A stretch of DNA of 23,254 nt, from assembly GCA_017936025.1 (NCBI GenBank), contig JAGBGL010000046.1, positions 1 through 23,254 on the forward strand, given 5' to 3'. Made by a program: the position numbers and the translations under genes. This DNA is from Bacillota bacterium. Its GTDB lineage: Bacteria; Bacillota; Clostridia; Peptostreptococcales; Anaerovoracaceae. Below the pieces are notes generated by a model that had not been told where the DNA came from, searched no databases, and was given only the letters and a program-made list of their open reading frames with translations. Shown here piece after piece: positions 14,947 through 22,580 of the stretch (its first letter is position 1; each line of letters begins with the position of its first letter).

Positions 14947-14978
14947 AAAAAAAGACGCCTGCAAATGCAAGCGTCTTT
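14947..14978 (-). terminator. Terminator of glutamate dehydrogenase
   Basis: On the minus strand AAAGACGC (complement of 14971-14978) pairs with GCGTCTTT (complement of 14951-14958), with an inner TGC/GCA pairing after one mismatch, and runs into seven Ts (complement of 14947-14953). It lies about 40 nt after the gdh stop. Confidence 0.9.
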
Positions 14979-15019
14979 CAGTGTCAAAATTTTAGAGATT
15001 ATGTACTAATCGTTATGGA

Positions 15020-16387
15020 TTATACTAAACCCTGAGCCATCATAGCTTCTGCAACTCTTTCAAAACCAGCGATGTTAGCACCCTGTACCAGAGCGTTCTT
15101 ATCGTTGTAATAAGTTTCACCAGCTTTAGCGCAAGCGTTGTAGATGTTTACCATGATTGTGTGCAGCTGAGCGTATACGTCTTCGTGCTGGAATGCAGTG
15201 TGACCAGCGTTCTGACCCATTTCGATGCAGGAGCAAGCTACGCCACCAGCGTTAGCAGCTTTTGCAGGACCAACAGCAATCATTTTGTCCATCAGGTATA
15301 CCAGAGCGTCGTTAGTTGTAGGCATGTTAGCACCTTCGCAGTAGAATTTAGCGCCGGATTTAACGATGTTTTCAGCGTCTTCCATTCTTACGTCGTTCTG
15401 CATAGCGCAAGGGATGAACAGGTCAACTTTTACGCCGAAGTCTTCAGCAACGTTCCAAGGTTTTTTGCCAGCAATGAATTTAGCGTTAGGGAATTTTTCT
15501 GCATATGGTGCGCAGATGTTCTTACCGGAAGATCTCAGTTCCAGGAAGTAAGCGATTTTTTCATCAGTGCTGATTCCGTCTGGATCGTAGATGTATCCGT
15601 CTGGGCCGGAGAATGCGATACAGTTAGCACCTAACTGCTGCAGTTTCCAAGCAGCTCCCCAAGCTACGTTACCGAAACCGGAGATTACTACATTTTTGCC
15701 AGCCATTTCTTCGCCGTTAGCTTTCAGCATTTCTTCAGCGTACCATACGATACCGAAACCTGTAGCTTCAGCTCTTCCCAGCAGTCCGCCGTAAGGGATT
15801 CCTTTACCAGTCAGAACGCCTTCGTATCTGTCAACGATTCTCTTGTACTGTCCGAACAGGTAACCGATTTCTCTAGCACCAACACCTAAGTCTCCAGCTG
15901 GAACGTCAGTGTTAGGTCCGATGTGTCTGTACAGTTCTGTCATGAATGCCTGGCAGAATCTCATTACTTCAGCATCAGATTTTCCGTTAGGATCGAAGTC
16001 GGAACCACCTTTACCGCCGCCGATTGGCAGACCAGTCAGGGAGTTTTTGAAGATCTGTTCGAAACCTAAGAATTTGATGATTCCTGGGTATACGTTTGGA
16101 GCAAATCTCAGACCACCTTTGTAAGGTCCGATAGCGGAGTTGAACTGGTATCTGTAACCTTTGTTAACCTGTACTTTACCGTTATCGTCAACCCATACTA
16201 CTCTGAAAGTAACTCCTCTTTCAGGTTCTACCAGTCTTTCCAGCAGAGCAGCTTCTTCGTATTCAGGATGCTGATCGCAAACTGGAGCCAGGGAAGCCAG
16301 TACTTCTTCTACAGTCTGGTGGAATTCTAATTCGCCAGGGTTGTTCTGTTTGCAGAGTTCAATGACTCTTTCTACATAATGTGCCAT
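15020..16387 (-). CDS. gdhA: Glutamate dehydrogenase, hexameric class
   Basis: 455 aa. It interconverts glutamate with 2-oxoglutarate plus ammonia, using NAD(P). The substrate-binding lysines line up with K89/K113/K125 of the Clostridium symbiosum enzyme: K90 (GPYKGGLRF), K114 (FKNSLTGLP) and K126 (PIGGGKGGSDFDP). The dinucleotide fold is VISGFGNVAWGAAWKL. The sequence is closer to the NAD-linked C. symbiosum enzyme than to E. coli GdhA as I recall them, so coenzyme choice cannot be settled here. Two ATGs sit near AAGGAG (minus, 16401-16396): the first (16393) is only 2 nt away, the second (16387) 8 nt, so I start at the second. It is monocistronic, with a near-consensus promoter and strong terminator, and codon choice looks strongly biased, all suggesting high expression. 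Confidence 0.95.
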   Translation of the reverse strand: MAHYVERVIELCKQNNPGELEFHQTVEEVLASLAPVCDQHPEYEEAALLERLVEPERGVTFRVVWVDDNGKVQVNKGYRYQFNSAIGPYKGGLRFAPNVYPGIIKFLGFEQIFKNSLTGLPIGGGKGGSDFDPNGKSDAEVMRFCQAFMTELYRHIGPNTDVPAGDLGVGAREIGYLFGQYKRIVDRYEGVLTGKGIPYGGLLGRAEATGFGIVWYAEEMLKANGEEMAGKNVVISGFGNVAWGAAWKLQQLGANCIAFSGPDGYIYDPDGISTDEKIAYFLELRSSGKNICAPYAEKFPNAKFIAGKKPWNVAEDFGVKVDLFIPCAMQNDVRMEDAENIVKSGAKFYCEGANMPTTNDALVYLMDKMIAVGPAKAANAGGVACSCIEMGQNAGHTAFQHEDVYAQLHTIMVNIYNACAKAGETYYNDKNALVQGANIAGFERVAEAMMAQGLV

Positions 16388-16417
16388 TTTCATTTCTCCT
16401 TTATTATTTTATTTTGG

Positions 16418-16432
16418 GTAATAAAATATTAC
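16418..16432. repeat. Small palindrome in the gdhA leader
   Basis: GTAATA-AAA-TATTAC, 6-bp perfect arms, lies about 9-23 nt downstream of the predicted gdhA start site and before the ribosome site. It could be an operator or a weak mRNA stem; in so AT-rich a leader it could also be chance. Confidence 0.3.
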
Positions 16433-16447
16433 TTTTTGACAATTAGA

Positions 16448-16476
16448 AGTATAGCACTTTGCTAAATTATAGTCAA
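16448..16476 (-). promoter_or_regulatory. Near-consensus promoter of gdhA
   Basis: On the minus strand TTGACT (complement of 16471-16476, 5/6), a 17-nt spacer and TATACT (complement of 16448-16453, 5/6), with TG one base before the -10 (extended -10). This is the best overall promoter in the window. Confidence 0.85.
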
Positions 16477-16564
16477 TATGGGGAATTGCTGCTGCAGAAG
16501 TTTAAATATTCTGAAATATGAGGCTTGCAGCCAAAATTTTAATTGGAAACATCAGTATGAATGG

Positions 16565-16594
16565 TTGCAAAAAACAAGGGAAATACGGTATAAT
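16565..16594 (+). promoter_or_regulatory. Sigma-A promoter of mgtE
   Basis: TTGCAA (16565-16570, 4/6), an 18-nt spacer and a perfect TATAAT (16589-16594). The start would fall near 16601, leaving a leader of only about 20 nt, too short for an M-box Mg2+ riboswitch. Confidence 0.7.
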
Positions 16595-16619
16595 CTCACA
16601 GGGAAGGAGGTAAGGTCCA

Positions 16620-18011
16620 ATGAAACATGAAATGTCCGAAGCTTTCGAAATGATCGTAAACGGAATCTTCGAAACTATAGAGGCAAAGCGTTACGTAGAT
16701 GCGCGTGAAATGCTGCTTGAACAGAATGAGGTCGATATTGCAGAGATACTGGAAGAAGTAACTGAAGAACTGGGTGTGGAAGCGACCGTTATTATATTCC
16801 GCATGCTTCCGAAGGATGTTTCGGTAGAAGTGTTCTCTTATCTACCTTCAGAAGATCAGAAAGCAATTATTTCAGGTATTACTGATAAAGAAATTTCTTA
16901 TATTATTGAAGAACTTCACTTTGACGATAAGATCGACGTTATCGAGGAACTTCCTGCAAATCTGGTAACAAAGATTCTGGCAAGGGCTTCCAAAGAAGAA
17001 CGCAAGATGATCAATACCTTCCTGAATTATCCGGAGGATACAGCAGGCTCACTGATGACGCCGGAGTATATCAGTCTGAGGCATGATATGACAGTAGGTG
17101 AGGCTCTCGCAAAAATCAGAAAAGAAGGTATGGACAGCGAGACTGTTTATACATGTTATGTAAAGGATCCGAGCAGAAGACTGCTGGGTATCGTGTCTCT
17201 CAGAGCTCTGGTAATCAACGATGACGACAAGAAGATTTCGGAGATCATGAGTGATGACTATGTATATATAAATGTGTATGACGACCAGGAAGAAGTATCC
17301 GACGCGTTCACTAAATACGGGTTCCTGGCGATGCCTGTAGTAGATAATGAACACCGTCTTGTCGGTATCATTACAGTCGATGACGTACTGGAAGTAATCG
17401 AGGAAGAAACTACAGAAGATATTGAACGTATGGCGGGGGTACTTGCTGATGACGGAGATATGGAATATCTGGATATCAGTGTTTTCGGCCACTGTAAGTC
17501 ACGTCTGCCATGGCTGCTGCTGCTGACAGTATCTCTGATGATTACAGGAGTTATCATTGCAAGATTTGAAACAGTTCTGGAACAGGTAGTAGTTCTGACA
17601 TGCTATCTGCCGCTCCTGATGGGAACAGGAGGTAATACGGGAACGCAGGCTGCCACTCTTATAATCCGAGGTCTGTCTCTGGGTGACATTGAGCTTAAAG
17701 ATGCACTGAGGGTATTCTGGAAAGAGTTCCGTATAAGTCTGATTCTGGGATTTATACTCAGTGTGTTCAACTTTGCGAAGATAATGATAATAGACAGGGA
17801 AAGCGTTGCGATTGCAGTCACAGTATGCCTTTCTATTCTTATAGTAATTATGTTCGCAAAGCTGATAGGAGGATTGCTTCCAATGCTTGCGAAACGTCTG
17901 GGAATCGACCCTGCACTGATGGCATCTCCTATGATTTCATCGCTGACGGATATGGTTGCATGTCTGACGTATCTTGCGATGGCTTCCATGATTCTCGGAA
18001 TCGCGATATAA
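16620..18011 (+). CDS. mgtE: Magnesium transporter MgtE
   Basis: 463 aa. MgtE is a dimeric Mg2+ channel of the inner membrane, gated by cytosolic Mg2+. Order: the acidic helical N domain (about 20-130), two CBS domains (about 135-255) joined to the pore by the plug helix, and a five-helix membrane domain (about 290-463). The MgtE signature EDTAGSLMTPEYI starts at about 139. Pore-region motifs are MGTGGNTGTQAATLI from 334 and DPALMASP from 430. D444 in SSLTDMVACL sits where the Mg2+-binding Asp of the Thermus enzyme is expected. ATG 16620 is 9 nt after AGGAGG (16605-16610). It is divergent from gdhA and monocistronic. Gating by the protein itself would fit the lack of a riboswitch. Confidence 0.95.
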   Translation: MKHEMSEAFEMIVNGIFETIEAKRYVDAREMLLEQNEVDIAEILEEVTEELGVEATVIIFRMLPKDVSVEVFSYLPSEDQKAIISGITDKEISYIIEELHFDDKIDVIEELPANLVTKILARASKEERKMINTFLNYPEDTAGSLMTPEYISLRHDMTVGEALAKIRKEGMDSETVYTCYVKDPSRRLLGIVSLRALVINDDDKKISEIMSDDYVYINVYDDQEEVSDAFTKYGFLAMPVVDNEHRLVGIITVDDVLEVIEEETTEDIERMAGVLADDGDMEYLDISVFGHCKSRLPWLLLLTVSLMITGVIIARFETVLEQVVVLTCYLPLLMGTGGNTGTQAATLIIRGLSLGDIELKDALRVFWKEFRISLILGFILSVFNFAKIMIIDRESVAIAVTVCLSILIVIMFAKLIGGLLPMLAKRLGIDPALMASPMISSLTDMVACLTYLAMASMILGIAI

Positions 18012-18032
18012 AACAAATAAGTAAGAAAATAG

Positions 18033-18075
18033 ACCGTTATTGGATATTTAATTATCCTATAACGGTTATTTTTTC
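18033..18075 (+). terminator. Terminator of mgtE
   Basis: ACCGTTAT/ATAACGGT (18033-18040 with 18059-18066), a T-T mismatch, then GGATA/TATCC around a 6-nt loop, followed by a run of six Ts. Confidence 0.9.
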
Positions 18076-18129
18076 GGTGTTTTAGCAGTTTTTTGAAAAT
18101 AAATACAGCAAGATTGTGACTATGTGTTG

Positions 18130-18138
18130 TGGTATAAT
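18130..18138 (+). promoter_or_regulatory. Extended -10 promoter of the SulP gene
   Basis: TGGTATAAT, a perfect -10 with the TGn extension, identical to the stn promoter core. No good -35 at 16-18 nt; TTGTGA at 18114-18119 is only 13 nt away. Confidence 0.55.
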
Positions 18139-18191
18139 CGATAAGGTTTGAAAAAAGATTTGAAAGAAATGCAAAAGAAAGAAGGGAAAAA

Positions 18192-19856
18192 ATGCATTTA
18201 ATTAGTGATTTCGCACACGATTTAAAGCGAGAATTTAAAGGTTATAACGGAAAAAGATTCAGTAAAGACCTGATGGCAGGGATTACTGTTGCAGCAGTAG
18301 CGCTTCCTCTGGCTCTGGCATTCGGTGTCAGCTCCGGCGCAACAGCGGCGGCAGGTCTGGTTACTGCTATCATCGGCGGTATTTTTATCAGTTTATTTTC
18401 CGGAGCATCTTTCCAGATTTCCGGTCCTACAGGGGCTATGTCTGCTATTCTGATCACTCTGGCATCACAGTACGGAATGCAGGGGATTCTGGTGGCATGT
18501 TTCATGGCAGGGATCATTCTGGTAGTTGCCGGGGTGCTGAAAATCGGCCGCGTTATTTATTATATTCCGTCTTCAGTAATCACAGGATTTACATCCGGTA
18601 TTGCGATCATCATCGCACTGGGACAGCTGGATAACTTCTTCGGTGTTACATCTGAAGGAAATCTGGCAATCATGAAAGTTGCTTCCTATTTTACAAATGG
18701 TTTTGATCCTAACTGGGCGGCTACAGGTATAGGTCTGGCAGTTATCATTTTCATGATCATCTGGCCTAAAAAATGGAATGAAAAAGTACCGTCTTCTCTG
18801 GCGGCACTGATTCTGGTGCTGATCGTTAACAGCTTCCTCAAACTCGATGTTGCTGTTGTTGGTGAAATTCCAAAAACTCTGTTCCTGGATGAAAGACTGT
18901 CTTTCGCAGGACTGAGCTTTTCTGATATGAGTAACTTCTTTGTTCCTGCGTTCTCTATCGCAGCACTGGCGATGATCGAATCTCTGCTGTGCGGTGCTTC
19001 TGCAGGAAAAATGAAAAAGGAAACTATGGACGGCGACAGAGAACTGATCGCACAGGGTATCGGTAACCTGCTGATCCCTCTGTTCGGAGGTGTTCCTGCA
19101 ACGGCAGCTATCGCACGTACTTCCGTAGCGATCAAAGCAGGATGTGAAACAAGAATGACAGGTATTATTCATGCGGCTATACTGCTGTTATCCATGTTCG
19201 TACTGTCTCCTGTCATGAGTGAAATCCCATTATCCGCTCTGGCAGGTATCCTGATCGTTACTGCATGGAGAATGAATGACTGGGATGACATTAAGTTCAT
19301 TTTCCAGCACAGATTCGTTGCAGGTATGATGAAGTTCCTGATTACAATGGGTGCTACAGTTGTACTGGACCTGACAAAAGCTATTATTATCGGGGTTGCT
19401 TTTGCGGCATTCACAGTAATTGCAAAACTGACAGACATCGATATTACGATTGCAGATATCGACAGCAAGAGACTGGAAGATATCGGTATACATATGCCTA
19501 AAGTTTACAAAACTATCCGTATGGCATATCTGACAGGTACTATTTTCTTTGCTGTAACTGATAAACTCAAGAGCCAGCTGGAGGATCTGGGAGATACAGA
19601 AACACTGATCCTGTCTATGCGAGGTGTGCCTACAATTGACCTTTCTGGTATCCAGGCACTTACTGAACTCTGCGAAGAACTGGAGAAAGAAAGAGGGATC
19701 GATGTAATGCTGACTTCTGTTCAGCCTAAGGTTCTGGCAGAACTCAGAAGAGGCGGTCTGCTCGATATCATAGGAGAAGATTATGTATTTGACAGTGCTG
19801 AATATGCTATCCTGAAAGCACATGAAGAAATCGAAGAAGAAAACAGTGAAAACTAA
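18192..19856 (+). CDS. SulP-family anion transporter with STAS domain
   Basis: 554 aa, an inner-membrane SLC26/SulP carrier. The membrane domain (about 25-430) has the 14-segment inverted-repeat type of sequence, including LMAGITVAAVALPLALAFGV early on and the family stretch FQISGPTGAMSAILITLA. A cytoplasmic STAS domain follows (about 440-545) with ILSMRGVPTIDLSGIQAL, the anti-sigma-antagonist-like core. Bacterial members move sulfate, bicarbonate or dicarboxylates (BicA, DauA), and the substrate cannot be told from sequence alone; no cysteine-synthesis or sulfate-reduction gene is near. The ATG at 18192 is 5 nt after GAAGGG. The C-terminal tail is acidic (HEEIEEENSEN). It is monocistronic with a terminator. 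Confidence 0.92.
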   Translation: MHLISDFAHDLKREFKGYNGKRFSKDLMAGITVAAVALPLALAFGVSSGATAAAGLVTAIIGGIFISLFSGASFQISGPTGAMSAILITLASQYGMQGILVACFMAGIILVVAGVLKIGRVIYYIPSSVITGFTSGIAIIIALGQLDNFFGVTSEGNLAIMKVASYFTNGFDPNWAATGIGLAVIIFMIIWPKKWNEKVPSSLAALILVLIVNSFLKLDVAVVGEIPKTLFLDERLSFAGLSFSDMSNFFVPAFSIAALAMIESLLCGASAGKMKKETMDGDRELIAQGIGNLLIPLFGGVPATAAIARTSVAIKAGCETRMTGIIHAAILLLSMFVLSPVMSEIPLSALAGILIVTAWRMNDWDDIKFIFQHRFVAGMMKFLITMGATVVLDLTKAIIIGVAFAAFTVIAKLTDIDITIADIDSKRLEDIGIHMPKVYKTIRMAYLTGTIFFAVTDKLKSQLEDLGDTETLILSMRGVPTIDLSGIQALTELCEELEKERGIDVMLTSVQPKVLAELRRGGLLDIIGEDYVFDSAEYAILKAHEEIEEENSEN

Positions 19857-19863
19857 AAACTTT

Positions 19864-19901
19864 AAAAAACGTGTATCACATAATGTGGTACGCGTTTTTT
19901 T
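19864..19901 (+). terminator. Terminator of the SulP gene
   Basis: A 15-bp stem (19865-19879 with 19885-19899, two G-T pairs) around ATAAT, with As before it and seven Ts after; it could work in both directions. Confidence 0.88.
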
Positions 19902-19933
19902 ATGTTATTATCAGGGAAAAGGAGAAAATAACT

Positions 19934-20290
19934 ATGGCAAAACAATATTTTGGTGATTTCAATACTTTGAAATCTGTTTTTATTGAAAATCCTGCAATGG
20001 ACCGTCAGATTTTCTACGGAGATAAAATCATGCTGGGCAGAAATATAATCAAGGCAGGCACTGTTGTACCTATGCATAAACATCCTGAAGAACAGATCAG
20101 TTATGTGATTTCAGGAGAATGTGATGTTATCATTGAAGGCGAAGAACCGCGCCGCTGCAAGGCCGGCGCTGTTGCATGGTTCCCTGCAGATGTTGGGCAT
20201 GAAGTGAGAGTGTATGATGAAGATACAGAAATTCTGGATATTTTCAATCCTGTAAGAGAAGACTGGCTGGAACTGTTCGGAGAAAAATAA
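19934..20290 (+). CDS. Small cupin-domain protein
   Basis: 118 aa, a single cupin_2 barrel. The metal-ligand pattern of cupin motif 1 is visible (PMHKHPEEQISYVISGECD: two His and a Glu) and motif 2 follows (WFPADVGHEV, with the last His). Such proteins bind a divalent metal and act as isomerases, dioxygenases or sensors; the sequence does not say which. ATG 19934 is 9 nt after AAGGAG (19919-19924). An in-frame GTG at 19871 lies inside the upstream terminator hairpin and can be dismissed. It sits alone between two terminators, and no clear promoter fits in the 30 nt available, so its own promoter may overlap the terminator. Confidence 0.85.
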   Translation: MAKQYFGDFNTLKSVFIENPAMDRQIFYGDKIMLGRNIIKAGTVVPMHKHPEEQISYVISGECDVIIEGEEPRRCKAGAVAWFPADVGHEVRVYDEDTEILDIFNPVREDWLELFGEK

Positions 20291-20306
20291 AATAAATGCA
20301 GATAGT

Positions 20307-20336
20307 AAACACGGTGCAGTTATGTGCCGTGTTTTT
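20307..20336 (+). terminator. Terminator of the cupin gene
   Basis: A 12-bp stem (20307-20318 with 20323-20334, two G-T pairs, core AAACACGG/CCGTGTTT) with GTTA loop and a run of five Ts. Confidence 0.88.
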
Positions 20337-20362
20337 ATGTGACGCCAACTGTGCTGTTTCAC

Positions 20363-20392
20363 TTGCGTGCGGTAAGAGGAATGGAGTATAAT
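20363..20392 (+). promoter_or_regulatory. Sigma-A promoter of the nnrD-mazF unit
   Basis: TTGCGT (20363-20368, 3/6), an 18-nt spacer and a perfect TATAAT (20387-20392), 38 nt before the nnrD ATG. Confidence 0.6.
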
Positions 20393-20430
20393 GTGTATAA
20401 GTATAGGTGTGCGAAAAGCAGGAAGAAAAA

Positions 20431-21285
20431 ATGTACAGAACATGTTTAATCGATTTGAAATATGTAAATACTGTAATCAAGGAACGTCCCAGAGACATAC
20501 ATAAAGGTGACTGCGGAAGAGTTCTGGTGATTGCAGGTTCTGTAGGTATGGCAGGCGCAGCTGTACTGTGTGCACGCGGAGCGCTGCGTGCCGGGGCAGG
20601 TCTGGTAAGGATCTCTGCGCCGGCGGAACTCTATCCGATACTGCAGGTTGGAGTACCCGAAGCCACATGTGTCTCAAGAGACGTCTCCGTACTGGATTAT
20701 GATGCTCATGATGTTATAGCGATCGGTCCGGGGTTGGGAGATGATGAGAAGAACGGTGAAATTATTCATGAGGTTCTGAAAAAATATAAGAAAACTATAG
20801 TGCTGGATGCTGACGGTATAAATACCATCGTAAGAGCGGATCTCGGACAGGCTCTTATGGATACTGAGGCGACCGTTATAATGACGCCTCATCCGTGAGA
20901 AGCAAAGCGGTTTCTGGAATATTTCGGACTGGGAGCAGATCTGAAAAACAGAGAAAATACTGTCAGTGATCTTGTGGTCTGTTCCAATGCAGTATGTATT
21001 CTTAAGGGCAATGGAACGCTGGTGACAGCACCTCATGAAAACACATATATTAATACTACAGGTAATCCGGGAATGGCTACAGGCGGCAGCGGTGATGTCC
21101 TTACGGGTATAATTGCGGCACTGGCAGGTCAGGGACTGGATCCTGTTGATGCAGCAAAAGCAGGAGTATTTGTGCATGGTATGGCAGGTGATCTGGCTGC
21201 GGCAGACATCGGTGAAACCGGCATGACGGCAATGGATATCGCCGAATATACGGCAGCTGCATTTAAACAGATAATCGGAAAATAG
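20431..21285 (+). pseudogene. nnrD: ADP-dependent NAD(P)H-hydrate dehydratase, interrupted by an in-frame TGA
   Basis: Read through, this is a complete NnrD (284 codons before the final TAG). It repairs damaged NAD(P)H by ATP/ADP-dependent dehydration. Family stretches are present on both sides of the break: HKGDCGRVLVIAGSVGMAGA near the start and NPGMATGGSGDVLTGIIAAL near the end. The TGA at 20896-20898 falls in the conserved TPHPGE motif, which reads TPHP-stop-EAKRF; GGA to TGA is one substitution. The frame is unbroken afterwards and still looks selected, so the change is recent, an error in the sequence, or a readthrough site. Upstream comEC ends in TGA, so TGA is a normal stop here. ATG 20431 has a weak AGGAAG. 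The epimerase half (NnrE) is absent. If the stop is real, the protein ends at 155 aa and lacks its nucleotide site. Confidence 0.85.
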
Positions 21286-21314
21286 TAGAAAACAATAAAT
21301 AAGGAGTGAAGGAC

Positions 21315-21677
21315 TTGCAGGTAAAGAAAGGCGATCTTTATTTTGCAGATTTAAGTCCGGTAATCGGCTCCGAACAGGGCGGCATACGGCCGGTCCTGGT
21401 GGTCAAGAACGATGTGGGAAACAGATACAGTCCGACTATTATAGTGGCGGCTGTTACATCGCAGAAAAACAAGGCAAATCTGCCGACGCATGTTGAAATC
21501 GCGGCAGGCAGCAACGGACTCAGTAAAAATTCAGTAATCTTACTGGAACAGCTCAGAACAATAGATAAAAAACGGTTAAAAGAACGGATAGGGACTATAG
21601 ATCATAGACGTTTACCGGATATTGATGAAGCATTAGGTGTCAGTCTGGGAATAACGGGCGGAAACACCTTCGAATAA
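21315..21677 (+). CDS. mazF: MazF/EndoA-type mRNA interferase
   Basis: 120 aa, very like Bacillus subtilis EndoA (NdoA), a ribonuclease that cuts mRNA at short sequence sites. The opening VKKGDLYFADLSPVIGSEQG and R25 in GGIRPVLVV, then T48 in AAVTSQK, fit the EndoA catalytic pair; LPTHVEI and ILLEQLRTIDK also match. I use TTG at 21315, 8 nt after AAGGAG (21301-21306). The GTG at 21306 overlaps that site. It follows nnrD by 29 nt and is probably cotranscribed. In Bacillus and many Clostridia an antitoxin gene (EndoAI/MazE) sits immediately upstream, often with alr; neither is here. Confidence 0.93.
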   Translation: MQVKKGDLYFADLSPVIGSEQGGIRPVLVVKNDVGNRYSPTIIVAAVTSQKNKANLPTHVEIAAGSNGLSKNSVILLEQLRTIDKKRLKERIGTIDHRRLPDIDEALGVSLGITGGNTFE

Positions 21678-21689
21678 GTTTTACGGCGT

Positions 21690-21726
21690 GAGCGGGGAGC
21701 TCTCAGGGGCTTCCTGCAGCATGCTC
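21690..21726. other. GC-rich hairpin between mazF and transketolase
   Basis: GGGAGC (21695-21700) pairs with GCTTCC (21709-21714), one G-T, and an outer GAGC/GCTC (21690-21693 with 21723-21726) encloses it. No T-run follows, so it is not a standard terminator; it could slow transcription or protect the mRNA end. Confidence 0.4.
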
Positions 21727-21761
21727 TAAATATATGATTAACCAACTACAGGAGGATAAAA

Positions 21762-22580
21762 ATGGCTTACACACAGTATGAAAAAGCGGCAGCTAATATC
21801 CGTACAGGGATTGTAAAAGCAATACATAATGCAGGCTCCGGACATCCGGGCGGCTCCCTGTCTGCTGCAGATATCGTAACAGCACTGTACTTCAAGGAAA
21901 TGAACATCGATCCTGAAAATCCAAAGATGGAAGGAAGAGATAAATTCATCCTGTCTAAAGGACATGCAGGTCCTGTACAGTATGCGGCACTGGCTGAAAG
22001 AGGATACTTCCCAAAAGAAGAAATCCTGCAGCTGAGAAAATTAGGTAACAAATTCCAGGGACACCCTAATATGCATAAAGTTCCCGGCGTTGAAATGTCC
22101 ACTGGTTCTCTGGGACAGGGAATCTCCGTAGCAGCAGGAATGGCTATGGCAAACAAACTGGATAAAAATCCGGGAAGAGTATATGTACTGCTGGGAGACG
22201 GCGAAATCCAGGAAGGTCTGGTATGGGAGGCTGCAATGTCAGCTGCTCACTACGGACTGGACAATCTGGTAGGTATTCTGGACTGGAACGGCCTGCAGAT
22301 CGACGGTAAAAATGAAAATGTAATGACAGTTACTCCTGTTGATGAAAAATTCCGTTCCTTCGGATGGAATGTAGTTGTTATAGATGGACATGACTTCGCT
22401 CAGATCTTCGATGCTTTCGAGCAGGCAAGAGCGTGCGTTGGTAAACCTACAATGATCATTGCCAAAACAGTAAAAGGCAAAGGCGTTTCCTTCATGGAAA
22501 ACGAAGCAGGATGGCACGGCAAAGCACCTAATGAAGAGCAGGTGCAGCAGGCTGTCGAAGAACTGGGAGGTGAATGGTAA
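21762..22580 (+). CDS. Transketolase, N-terminal subunit
   Basis: 272 aa. This is the thiamine-diphosphate-binding half of a split transketolase, which moves two-carbon units between sugar phosphates in the non-oxidative pentose phosphate pathway. The conserved opening NAGSGHPGGSLSAADIVTAL, the catalytic-site SKGHAGPVQYAAL and the ThDP/Mg motif GDGEIQEGLVWEAAMSAAHY with a following DWNG (the GDG...N pattern) are intact. A full-length enzyme is about 630-670 aa in one chain; here the chain ends after ELGGEW and the rest is the next gene. ATG follows AGGAGG (21750-21755) by 6 nt. Its TAA overlaps the next ATG by one base. I see no strong promoter in the 84-nt gap after mazF. Confidence 0.95.
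   Translation: MAYTQYEKAAANIRTGIVKAIHNAGSGHPGGSLSAADIVTALYFKEMNIDPENPKMEGRDKFILSKGHAGPVQYAALAERGYFPKEEILQLRKLGNKFQGHPNMHKVPGVEMSTGSLGQGISVAAGMAMANKLDKNPGRVYVLLGDGEIQEGLVWEAAMSAAHYGLDNLVGILDWNGLQIDGKNENVMTVTPVDEKFRSFGWNVVVIDGHDFAQIFDAFEQARACVGKPTMIIAKTVKGKGVSFMENEAGWHGKAPNEEQVQQAVEELGGEW

Larger units (their letters stand above)
14723..15019. other. Gene-free stretch between crotonase and glutamate dehydrogenase
   Basis: About 297 bp without a plausible gene on either strand. 14723-14880 is very AT-rich and must hold the crotonase promoter, but no hexamer pair stands out. 14911-14944 is a GC-rich inverted repeat and 14947-14978 the gdh terminator. Confidence 0.6.

Noticed and set aside
16477..16564. 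GCTGCA/TGCAGC arms between the gdhA and mgtE promoters
   Set aside because: Short 6-bp arms with a loop of about 30 nt. This is within chance expectation and lies upstream of both transcripts.
16595..16619. M-box Mg2+ riboswitch before mgtE
   Set aside because: The predicted leader is only about 20 nt, and no structured element is visible.
20896..20950. Selenocysteine insertion at the nnrD TGA
   Set aside because: I could not find a stable stem-loop at the expected distance, and the position is a conserved Gly in this family. Nonsense change or error is simpler.
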